Shown: piece after piece, positions 43,659 to 50,599 of the stretch
How positions within the stretch are numbered: position 1 is the stretch's first letter
How the letters are laid out: each line of letters starts with the position of its first letter
Origin: MGNI01 sp964353875
GTDB taxonomy: Bacteria; Chloroflexota; Anaerolineae; Anaerolineales; E44-bin32
Direction of reading: 5' to 3'
DNA length: 50,599 nt
Assembly (NCBI GenBank): GCA_964353875.1
Contig: CAYGXU010000011.1
Span: forward strand, 1-50,599
Position numbers and translations under genes: made by a program
Notes under the pieces: generated by a model
The model's database searches: none
What the model was told of the DNA's origin: nothing
The model's input: the letters and a program-made list of their open reading frames with translations, nothing else

Positions 43659-44485
43659 GCGCTCCTCTCCAATCGTATCGGCTTGTAAGCAGCAAGATTG
43701 CGATCGAGTAAGCGGCCAATGTAAATCGGCCGATCGCCACGTAAGTCGATGCCCAGCTCATCCATTGGGATGCCATTGGCCAGGACGCAACGATCGCGAT
43801 AGAGGATCATCTCTTCCAAACCGTCTTCGATTTGGTTGGATTTTCCGAAACCAATTGGGCAAGGGGAGAGCACTTCAATGAAAGCGAACCCTGGTTTCTG
43901 GAAGGCATAAAGAATGTCATCGCGTGTCTGGCGCACGTGCAGTGTGGTCCAACGCGAGACGAAATTGGCGCCAGCAGCAGTGAGCAAGTAAGCGAAGTTA
44001 AAGGGGAGCTCGGGGTTGCCATACGGGGTAGTCGTAGTGTGGGCGCCGAAGGGTGTTGTCGGTCCAGCCTGTCCTCCCGTCATCCCGTAGTTGAAATTAT
44101 TGGTACAGATCACTTTAATATCGACATTACGTCGGGCAGCATGGATGAGATGGTTGCCGCCGATGGCAGCCAGGTCGCCATCGCCACTAAAAACACTGAC
44201 GGTGAGGTCCGGATTGGCGAGCTTCAATCCGATGGCGAAAGGGATGGCGCGACCGTGAGTAGTGTGATAAGAGTCGATGTTCATGTATCCTGCTACCCGT
44301 CCCGAGCAGCCGATGCCGGAAACCACCACATGACGATTGAGCGCGATGCCGGAATCAAGAATGGCCTGTGCATAACAGCGCATGGCAATGCCGATTCCGC
44401 ATCCAGGGCACCAAATGTGTGGGATGCGATCGGCGCGTAAAATATCATCCAAAGGATGTTTTTCAACGATCACGGCCGTTGCCAC
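43655..44485 (-). CDS. korB: 2-oxoacid:ferredoxin oxidoreductase beta subunit
   Basis: This 276-residue thiamine-diphosphate subunit has the N-terminal CPGCG (26-30) with the later SGIGCSGR (57-63), ligands of the intramolecular [4Fe-4S] cluster. The TPP motif runs from GDGD (101-104) to NN (129-130), followed by FNYGMTGGQ. The reaction is oxidative decarboxylation of a 2-oxoacid to acyl-CoA with reduction of ferredoxin. It starts inside korA (23-base overlap). The sequence IDSYHTTHGRAIPFA is typical of KorB-like chains. Confidence 0.94.
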   Translation of the reverse strand: MATAVIVEKHPLDDILRADRIPHIWCPGCGIGIAMRCYAQAILDSGIALNRHVVVSGIGCSGRVAGYMNIDSYHTTHGRAIPFAIGLKLANPDLTVSVFSGDGDLAAIGGNHLIHAARRNVDIKVICTNNFNYGMTGGQAGPTTPFGAHTTTTPYGNPELPFNFAYLLTAAGANFVSRWTTLHVRQTRDDILYAFQKPGFAFIEVLSPCPIGFGKSNQIEDGLEEMILYRDRCVLANGIPMDELGIDLRGDRPIYIGRLLDRNLAAYKPIRLERSA

Positions 44486-45635
44486 CGTTTGCAGCCTCCT
44501 TAATCGCTTTGAGTATGGGTTCGGGGGGCATCATCTCGCCGCCAGCATGATGAACGCCGATAACCGGCTGATAGACATGTCGTTCCACCTCACGGATCAT
44601 CTGCCCCAGATTCATCTCGGCTACGATGAAGGCATCTGCTTCCTGAGCCAGACTGCGGATGAGTTTCTCCGGGAAAGGCCAGAGGGAAATCAATCGGACG
44701 AATCCAACCGGGATGCCTTGGGCGCGTGCGTCTTTGACTGCGCGTCGAGCGGATCGAGCGGTGCTGCCGAAGGAAATGACGATCATGCGCGCATCGTCCA
44801 TAAAATCGGCTTCCGTGAGGATCAACTGCTCCTCATTGCGCTTGACCTTTTCCACCAGGCGGGTGACCAGGTTGTGGTGAACCTCCGGGGACATATCCGG
44901 GTAGCCACGTTCATCATGGGTCAGTCCGGTGAAGTGCACCCGATAGCCTTCACCGGCATGAGCCATAGGCGGAACCAGGTCCGGATCCTCCGCGAGAAAT
45001 GGCTTGAAATCCTCACCCGGTTTCACGCGGGGATGTTTCCGCTCCCAGATAGGGATTTGATCCGCTGAGGGGATGACCACGCGCTCCACCATATGTCCAA
45101 CGACCTCGTCCGACATAAGCAGGACAGGGAGTCGGTAGCGATCGGCGATGTTGAAAGCATGGATGGTCAGGTTGAAGCTCTCCTGCGGGGACCATGGAGA
45201 GAAGGCCACAATGCCATAATCCCCATGGCTGCCCCACTTGGCCTGCATCACATCCGATTGGCCTGGCAAGGTTGGCAAACCCGTGGAAGGCGAACCGCGT
45301 TGGATATCCACCAAGACGCAAGGGATTTCCAGCATGACGCCCAGGCCAAGATTCTCCATCATCAAGCTGAAACCGGGTCCCGAGGTGGCGGTCATGGCAC
45401 GTGCCCCGGCAGCCGAAGCGCCCAGGATGGCGGCCATGCTGCCGAGTTCGTCCTCCATTTGGATGAAGACTCCGCCGACCTCAGGCATCCGGCGCGCCAA
45501 TCGTTCGGCGATCTCAGTCGAAGGCGTAATCGGATAACCGGCGAAAAATCGGCATCCGGCGGCAATGGCGCCCTCGGCACAGGCATGATCGCCGTTCATG
45601 AAATGCTTTCCGGTGAGGACATCGGATGAGCTCAT
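44463..45635 (-). CDS. korA: 2-oxoacid:ferredoxin oxidoreductase alpha subunit
   Basis: This 390-residue pyrimidine-binding/transketolase-C subunit begins near GDHACAEGAIAAGCRFFAGY. PITPSTEIAE and QMEDELGSMAAILGASAAGARAMTATSGPG follow, then the KorA-typical GSPSTGLPTLPGQSDVMQAKWG (about 117-138), and a C-terminal RLISLWPFPEKLI domain. A longer frame to 45704 runs into korD; the ATG at 45635 overlaps the korD stop as ATGA and is chosen. The substrate is not fixed by sequence; 2-oxoglutarate is the best guess from this subunit pattern, but broad 2-oxoacid oxidoreductases look similar. Confidence 0.93.
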   Translation of the reverse strand: MSSSDVLTGKHFMNGDHACAEGAIAAGCRFFAGYPITPSTEIAERLARRMPEVGGVFIQMEDELGSMAAILGASAAGARAMTATSGPGFSLMMENLGLGVMLEIPCVLVDIQRGSPSTGLPTLPGQSDVMQAKWGSHGDYGIVAFSPWSPQESFNLTIHAFNIADRYRLPVLLMSDEVVGHMVERVVIPSADQIPIWERKHPRVKPGEDFKPFLAEDPDLVPPMAHAGEGYRVHFTGLTHDERGYPDMSPEVHHNLVTRLVEKVKRNEEQLILTEADFMDDARMIVISFGSTARSARRAVKDARAQGIPVGFVRLISLWPFPEKLIRSLAQEADAFIVAEMNLGQMIREVERHVYQPVIGVHHAGGEMMPPEPILKAIKEAANGGNGRDR

Positions 45636-45901
45636 GCCGCTGCCTGCAAGGTGAAGATGGCAAATTCGGGGCAAACCATGGCGCAAAATTCGCAATGGAC
45701 ACAAGACTCTTCTTTATCCAAGGCAATTTCAGGATAGTGATAACCCTTGGCGTTCGTCTGAGAGGAGACCTGCAACACATCTCGTGGGCAAAATTCGATG
45801 CAAATCCCGCATTCCTTGCAGCGTTCCGGAATAACGTAAACCTGACCACGCGGGATCACGATTTGATCTAAATTCACAGGCACACGAGTAAAGACTTTCA
45901 T
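45632..45901 (-). CDS. korD: Ferredoxin-type delta subunit of 2-oxoacid oxidoreductase
   Basis: This 89-residue protein has two [4Fe-4S] motifs, CKECGICIEFCP (about 28-39) and CVHCEFCAMVCP (about 67-78), on a KorD/PorD-like scaffold with VYVIPERCKECG and KGYHYPEI. It passes electrons from the TPP/Fe-S core of KorAB to free ferredoxin or, in this operon, possibly straight to the HdrA fusion. It is the first gene of the minus-strand operon. The start has only a weak purine stretch (GTGAG) upstream. Confidence 0.92.
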   Translation of the reverse strand: MKVFTRVPVNLDQIVIPRGQVYVIPERCKECGICIEFCPRDVLQVSSQTNAKGYHYPEIALDKEESCVHCEFCAMVCPEFAIFTLQAAA

Positions 45902-45970
45902 TTTTTACTCACAATTAACCGAAGGAAGCATTGACCATGATGATCGATATGACGAAAGATTAATTAAGGG

Positions 45971-45976
45971 AGTATA
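45971..45976 (-). promoter_or_regulatory. Candidate -10 box of the kor-hdr-etf operon
   Basis: TATACT on the minus strand lies about 70 bases before the korD start. The -35 position is poorly conserved, which could mean that an activator is needed. The upstream helix-turn-helix/cupin gene is a candidate regulator. Confidence 0.35.
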
Positions 45977-46130
45977 GTCTAAGTGTTCCCTTACAATCAT
46001 CCAATTAATTGCTTCAATGGCAGGATAGGAGCACTTGGGACGAGTGACAAGTATCAACTGTCAGGGTGAATCTCGGCGCTTCGTCAGTCTATATCATCTA
46101 ATTAATAGCGAATTGGTCATATTTGTTTTT

Positions 46131-46228
46131 GGGGGAGAGAAGCCGGAGTGCATCAGCTTGCTGGTGCGACCAACGGCAAGCCGTTGGATTCCAAGACTCT
46201 GGACTGTAAGCAGGGTGGTTCCTCCCCG
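46131..46228. ncRNA. Structured multi-hairpin element between regulator and korD
   Basis: Three consecutive hairpins lie inside a 6-bp closing stem (GGGGAG 46132-46137 with CTCCCC 46222-46227): GCATCA/TGGTGC (46150-46167), perfect CCAACGG-CAAG-CCGTTGG (46170-46187) and TCCA/TGGA (46190-46203). On the plus strand the tail reads CAGGGTGGTTCC, which resembles part of a T-box sequence, but no plus-strand gene follows within 1.4 kb. It could instead act on the minus strand as a leader of korD or a 3' structure of the regulator mRNA. It does not fit a tRNA: a paired T-arm is missing. Confidence 0.35.
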
Positions 46229-46318
46229 CTTGTTGAATCTATCTTGCATATATAGCCGGAGTAAGCCGATTCTACAATTGCGGTTGGAGCGCCTGCAAAT
46301 ATTGGCGAAGGCTATCCA

Positions 46319-46879
46319 TCAATAAGAGGGTGGGGTAATGGCGCAAATAGCGGATGCGGTTCCATCGCCAATGTTAATGACTTGATGTGGCATACGGCGA
46401 TCGAAGTAAATGCTATCCCCTTCTTGGATGGTGACTTCATTATCCGGCAAGATCACGCTAAACCGACCTTCTATGACAACAAGGCATTCCTCCCCCTCAT
46501 GCGCCATGGGAGTATCACAAGTCGCTTCTCCAGGTTCAAGTTTGATGTAGATCATCTCAATACGCTTGTTTAGATCGGGCGAGAGGAGCTGAAAAGTAGC
46601 ATTGTAACCTGCGGGCTGCAAGGTGGTGCGTTTATTTTTGCGCACGACTGTGTCATGCAACTCATCGGGCTCAATCAAGAAATAAAAGGCGGGTACATGC
46701 AAGGCATCGGCGATGCGCCTCAAACTGGAAATGGAGGGGCGGACGATATCGCGCTCCACCTGGCTGAGCATGCTTGTTGTCAGACCTACAATCTTCGCCA
46801 TTTCGGATACGTTATATCCCTGTTCTTCGCGCAGCCTGCGGATTTTCGCGCCAATTTTGATCGTCTCACGCGTCTCCAT
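46319..46879 (-). CDS. XRE-type helix-turn-helix/cupin regulator
   Basis: This 186-residue regulator has an N-terminal XRE/lambda-repressor-like helix-turn-helix (about residues 8-64: KIRRLREEQGYNVSEMAKIVGLTTSMLSQVE in that region). A C-terminal cupin domain (about 105-180) carries HEGEECLVVIEG and GDSIYFDRRMPHQV. This two-domain form (PuuR/SutR-like) senses a small ligand through the cupin and controls amine, amino-acid or sulfur metabolism genes. It is on the same strand as korD, 417 bases upstream with a structured intergenic element between. It is also divergent from the M20/creatininase genes, so either could be its target. Confidence 0.9.
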   Translation of the reverse strand: METRETIKIGAKIRRLREEQGYNVSEMAKIVGLTTSMLSQVERDIVRPSISSLRRIADALHVPAFYFLIEPDELHDTVVRKNKRTTLQPAGYNATFQLLSPDLNKRIEMIYIKLEPGEATCDTPMAHEGEECLVVIEGRFSVILPDNEVTIQEGDSIYFDRRMPHQVINIGDGTASAICAITPPSY

Positions 46880-47730
46880 AAAGATACTCCATTATTCTCT
46901 GGTGGGGCGATTAAGTGGCCTATGGTTATGATTTGAGCATCACAGATATTGATCAACTTGCCTAGGCAGAAGTAATCGTGACCCTCGTATGGTGATCCTA
47001 ATTTTCTATCAATAGCCCTTCTATGGGCGTTGTTCCTAATCATTTTATCACCAGCATGCACTTACCCATAGCGGCAAAGTACACGACTCAGCTATCTGGG
47101 CTCACCTGCCCAAGTATTGGCTATAGAACATCTGACCTGGCTTCAGGTTTAAGGTGCGTATACGAGTCGCATTGAGAGAAGTCTTGTTTATTCGAAAAAC
47201 TCCATTGTAATTTTAACTGAAATTAGCTAAAATTTAGTCAGATGTACTGAATTATTTTGCCTTGATACAGCTAAACCGAATAATTCATCAATAGAAATCA
47301 GAATAAAACGTCTTCTTGTCAATGGAAGAGCCATCTTAAGGACAAAAATGAAAGATAAGACGGTTGCCCCAATGCTGATCAGCTTGACTCAGGATAGCGG
47401 CTAACCTTTGGGATGTCAGCTTCAGCATAGCAGAGAGGATGTCATCTCGAACCTAAACAGATAATTTTCAGCGTTTATTTCCCTAAGCAACGCAGCGCGA
47501 CCAATTTAAGTGATTGAGTACGAATGAATGAAAAAGAAAAATTTATCCAAGATCTGAGAGTAATCAGTCAACTTTTTATTTTTTCATTGAATCAAATCTT
47601 ATGACAAATGATAGCGAATTGATCGGCCATTTCGTTCATCCAGCAGGTTAATTCAGCCCGATGCTTTGAGCCACAGCTCAAAAACGAATATCAAAATGAG
47701 AAGATGCGATCATCACGCCAAAGAGGTGAA
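46880..47730. other. A/T-rich intergenic region, nothing identified
   Basis: This divergent space lies between the regulator and the M20-like gene. No open frame, tRNA or strong repeat was found. It is notably A/T-rich toward 47150-47640, and promoters for both flanking genes presumably lie here. No hexamer pair close to consensus stood out. Confidence 0.5.
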
Positions 47731-49128
47731 ATGGATATTATTCAACTTGCCCACGAAGTCCATGATCATATCGATCGGGAATTTGATGCCCACCTAGAAT
47801 TGACGCGTCAGATCATTCGGCAGCGTTCCATCAGCGCCGATGGTAGCGGGATCGAAGAAATGACTCGTATGTTGAAATCTCGCCTGGAGCAAATGGGTTT
47901 GAAGGCGGAGATAGTAGCGACAACGGGCTATCCCGTAGTCTTTGGTGAACTGAATGTCGGTGCCCCTCGAACCCTTTTGATTTACGGCATGTATGACACC
48001 ATGCCGGTTGAGGGGGAGCAGTGGCTGTGTGATCCCTTCGAGGCCAAGATCCTTGATCTCCCTGATTTTGGTCCGGCGATCGTCGCGCGGGGCGCGGAAA
48101 ACTCGAAAGGTCCATTGGGGTGCTCACTCAATGTCCTCGAAAGTTGGCTGGCCGTACATGGGAAGCCGCCAGTTAACATGAAATATATTTTTGAGGGTGA
48201 GGAGGAATTAGGTAGTCCCAGCTTGCCAGGATTTGTGGATGGCCATCAAGAGAAGTTGAAGGCCGATGGAGGTGTGTTTCCCTCACTTACCCAGAACCGC
48301 TCTGGAAAGCCAGTCTTGATGCTGGGTTTTAAAGGGATCTTGTTCCTCGAGCTTTATGTATGCGGGGGGGAGTGGGGCGCACCCTCACAACGTCCTGCTC
48401 ATAGCAGTCGAGCGGTTTGGTATGATAGCCCATCTTTTGTATTAACCCATGCTTTATCGAGCATGATTTCTCCAGATCAAAAGCGGATCCTTATCGATGG
48501 GTTCTACGATGATGTCGCTCCCATACCGCAAGAAGATGAACCCCTCCTGGAGCAACTGGCGAAAACGATTGATCTATCGACGTTTCTTGTCGATGACGGT
48601 GTCGACCATTTCAAATGGGATCTGCCGAGGATTGATCTGCTCAAGAAATATATCTACGAACCTTCGTTGAACATCGATGGAATTCAGTCTGGTTATGTGG
48701 GGGCCGGAGCGAAGACGATCCTTCCGCACGATGCCTACGCCAAAATTGATTTCCGTTTTGTGCCCAACCAAAGGGCGGATAAAATCCTGGAGCAGGTCAA
48801 GGGGCACTTGCGTAAACACGGTTTCCCGCAGATTGAAGTCCATTTGCATGATACGACACTTTGGGCAAAGACATCCGTCACTGCCCCAGTCGTACAGGCG
48901 GCCATTCAAGCGTGTCGAGATTTGGGCGCTGAACCCGAAGTCTGGCCTAACCAGGCAGGAAGCGCGCCCATGTATTTATTCACCGAAACCCTCTCGATTC
49001 CAATGACTCCTGCGGGCATGGGTCAGGGCGGAGGCGCTCATGGGCCGAATGAGTATGCAACAGTAGAGGGACTAAGGCAATGCGAGAAGGCTTTGGCATC
49101 GTTCATGGCGCACTTTGCAGCGGGATGA
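47731..49128 (+). CDS. M20-family peptidase-like protein with altered metal site
   Basis: This 465-residue protein has the M20 fold: a catalytic domain, a dimerisation/lid insertion and a catalytic C-terminus. Recognisable blocks are LLIYGMYDTMPVEG (83-95), ARGAENSKGPL (119-129), FEGEEELGSPSL (154-165), GYVGAGAKTILPHDAYAKIDFRF and GGGAHGPNEY near the end. In canonical M20 enzymes the first block is GHxD and the second has DDKG. Here the His ligand is Met87 and the Asp pair is Asn124-Ser125, while the Glu general base region and the last His remain. The start at 47731 (AGAGGTGA site) is preferred over an ATG nine codons upstream. It is followed 180 bases later by a creatininase-family gene, suggesting degradation of an amide or ureido compound. 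Confidence 0.85.
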   Translation: MDIIQLAHEVHDHIDREFDAHLELTRQIIRQRSISADGSGIEEMTRMLKSRLEQMGLKAEIVATTGYPVVFGELNVGAPRTLLIYGMYDTMPVEGEQWLCDPFEAKILDLPDFGPAIVARGAENSKGPLGCSLNVLESWLAVHGKPPVNMKYIFEGEEELGSPSLPGFVDGHQEKLKADGGVFPSLTQNRSGKPVLMLGFKGILFLELYVCGGEWGAPSQRPAHSSRAVWYDSPSFVLTHALSSMISPDQKRILIDGFYDDVAPIPQEDEPLLEQLAKTIDLSTFLVDDGVDHFKWDLPRIDLLKKYIYEPSLNIDGIQSGYVGAGAKTILPHDAYAKIDFRFVPNQRADKILEQVKGHLRKHGFPQIEVHLHDTTLWAKTSVTAPVVQAAIQACRDLGAEPEVWPNQAGSAPMYLFTETLSIPMTPAGMGQGGGAHGPNEYATVEGLRQCEKALASFMAHFAAG

Positions 49129-49308
49129 CTTACAGGTATCCAGAAACGCGTCAGAGCAGCTTTAGAAAATAAGTTGGATAAATAATTATAGGATCTGGAT
49201 TGTCTCCTTCTTAAATCGGATGCTCTCATGAGGCAAGTGTGAATTTCTCCCGATCAGGCAGGTAGTAAACTCAATTAGCCTGAGATACCAACATTGGAGT
49301 AAACAACC

Positions 49309-50070
49309 ATGAAAGAAATCCGGCTTGAATACATGACCTGGAACGAGATTGAAGAAGCGATGGGAAACGGCTATGACACCGTGGTTATTTTCGCTGGCTC
49401 GATTGAACAACACGGCCCTCATCTTCCCTTAGCAACCGACACGATTCTAAGCTATGCCCTGGGGGAGCGAGTAGCGCGGAGGCTCGGCAAGGCACTCCTG
49501 GCACCGGTCATTCGTCCGGGGTTGTCAGAGCATCATATGAAATTCAAAGGCAGTATCACCCTCTCCAAAGAAACCTTCAAGTCCACTGTGCGCGATATTC
49601 TCCATAGCCTGGCACGCCATGGATTCCGACGCCTTGTTGTGGCTTGGGCACATGGAGGCAATGTTCCTGCCTTGGTTGAAGTATTACCCGAGGTGGCGAA
49701 AGAGCTCCCTGAAGTGGAGATCCTTGCCCATACGGACAGCATTGCCTTCTTCAAGGCATGGATCCCATTGGCGGAGGAGAAGGGGATCGACCTTGAGCAT
49801 CTCGGGGTTCATTCGGGAGAGGGCGAAACCTCTTGTATGCTGGCATATGCACCGGAATTGGTCCGTTGGGAGAAAGCAGCAACTGGCTTCTTGGGGGACC
49901 TGGTCAATCCGGAAGGTGCACATGGAAAGCTGCTGGCTGAAGGCCTGGATAAGATCACATCGAATGGCATTCTTGGGGATGCTTTACTGGCTGATGCGCA
50001 GCGAGGTGAGCAATACCTGGAAAGTCTTGCCGAGCATATTGTGGGAGCGCTTAATCCGGTGTTGCCATGA
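49309..50070 (+). CDS. Creatininase-family amidohydrolase
   Basis: This 253-residue metal-dependent hydrolase belongs to the creatininase/MftE/ArfB superfamily. The metal-binding motifs are in order: GSIEQHGPHLPLATD (about residues 31-45; Glu, His and Asp ligands), SEHHMKFKGSITL (about 73-85), a WAHGGN loop (normally NGHGGN; the first Asn is replaced) and HSGEGETS (about 167-174) with the final Glu ligand. Members open cyclic amides or cleave formamides; the substrate is not predictable. A TGGAGT site precedes the ATG. A weak 4-bp hairpin with a T-tract lies right after the stop (50069-50087). Pairing with an M20 relative suggests a two-step hydrolytic pathway (inference). Confidence 0.9.
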   Translation: MKEIRLEYMTWNEIEEAMGNGYDTVVIFAGSIEQHGPHLPLATDTILSYALGERVARRLGKALLAPVIRPGLSEHHMKFKGSITLSKETFKSTVRDILHSLARHGFRRLVVAWAHGGNVPALVEVLPEVAKELPEVEILAHTDSIAFFKAWIPLAEEKGIDLEHLGVHSGEGETSCMLAYAPELVRWEKAATGFLGDLVNPEGAHGKLLAEGLDKITSNGILGDALLADAQRGEQYLESLAEHIVGALNPVLP

Positions 50071-50599
50071 GGGCATCCTCGGTTTTTATGCAATGAGCTT
50101 TAATTCCATCCGAATAGGGTTCTAAAATACTCTTCGAAAGAATGCAATTTTAGTCCCACGAAATTAATCACCCTGGTAACGGAGACGAAGGGTAATGGAC
50201 GTGGATCATGGGATCCCTCCAAGGATCCTGCGGCGTTTCATCCCAGGCGGGCTCCCTTCATGTGGGAAAATCAGGTAAGCATAAGAGGAGTCGTCTCATA
50301 TCCTCGGACTCTAGGGGATTCGCCTTTGGAGATAAATGCGGACACGGAACTGCTCCATTCATGTTTTGCATATGCGTATCTTGAATTCACCCTAAAAACT
50401 AATCACGCTGAGGCGTCCTTCGGCTTCATTGATAGGGATTCTTTCGTCTCCGCTTTACTCCGGCGCCAGAATGACCATAGGAGCAAGTTAATGCAAATAT
50501 GATCCATGCCCGAACTTGAGCCTTTACTTCATTGGGGGTCTTTTGATTATTGCTCCAGCTATATGATTGCTTGGCCTACCCCCCTCTTATCCCCCCATT
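50071..50599. other. Terminal intergenic stretch, nothing identified
   Basis: Apart from the weak hairpin and T-tract directly after the creatininase-family stop, no gene, RNA or repeat was recognised. The 80-codon frame at 50260-50502 has no ribosome site. Confidence 0.5.

Noticed and set aside
46210..46225. T-box riboswitch signature AGGGTGGTTCC
   Set aside because: The match to the T-box core is incomplete, stem I is not evident, and no aminoacyl-tRNA synthetase or amino-acid gene follows on that strand.
46131..46228. tRNA-like cloverleaf containing CTGTAA (Tyr-like anticodon)
   Set aside because: There is no paired T-arm with GGTTCRA and no correct acceptor length or 3' end, so it is not a tRNA; kept as an unassigned structured element.

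Overview
The window looks like chromosomal DNA from an anaerobic bacterium, most likely an Anaerolineae-type member of Chloroflexota. This assignment is inferred from gene style and not from a marker-gene comparison. The clues are many TPR or LysM proteins anchored by one N-terminal membrane segment with Pro/Thr-rich linkers, a GroEL without the Gly-Met tail, LysM-M23 peptidases, and a ferredoxin/ETF/heterodisulfide-reductase energy module. Base composition looks roughly balanced. Genes are densely packed in some stretches and separated by long non-coding stretches in others. No rRNA, clear tRNA, CRISPR array, prophage or transposase gene was seen.

Layout. 0.1-5.8 kb: ribonuclease Z, then three membrane-anchored repeat proteins (one divergent, two tandem TPR paralogues). 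5.8-7.9 kb: groES-groEL under a perfect CIRCE operator. 8.0-12.1 kb: a PspC protein, a 55-residue membrane protein, an MFS transporter and an Rrf2-type Fe-S regulator, with long non-coding gaps. 12.3-17.1 kb: a translationally coupled operon of UDP-glucose dehydrogenase, two M16 peptidases (one catalytic, one not), acpS and a hot-dog thioesterase. 17.1-23.2 kb: rpsB-tsf-pyrH-frr-uppS-cdsA, then glpX; S2 carries a roughly 120-residue acidic tail. 23.5-26.5 kb: a 971-residue secreted PKD protein. 27.1-31.5 kb: rho, a decayed LysM gene and two intact LysM-M23 peptidases. 31.8-33.5 kb: a two-subunit CoA-transferase. 34.1-36.4 kb: an M15 carboxypeptidase overlapping a CapA-like lipoprotein gene. 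36.4-45.9 kb: the energy module on the minus strand. 46.3-50.1 kb: a helix-turn-helix/cupin regulator, an M20-like protein with altered metal ligands and a creatininase-family hydrolase.

The most notable system is the 9.5-kb minus-strand cluster: ferredoxin, 2-oxoacid:ferredoxin oxidoreductase alpha, beta and gamma, a 1137-residue HdrA-HdrA-MvhD fusion, an HdrCB-type Fe-S protein, EtfA and EtfB. It contains the parts expected for a soluble electron-bifurcating or confurcating complex that joins 2-oxoacid oxidation and ferredoxin to an ETF pool. No hydrogenase or formate dehydrogenase subunit lies alongside, and the nearby CoA-transferase could supply or use the acyl-CoA.

A second notable item is a 142-bp non-coding element present twice (22068-22209 and 33844-33985), with equal lengths, terminal inverted repeats and, at one copy, a perfect 8-bp flanking duplication. 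It behaves like a miniature inverted-repeat transposable element.
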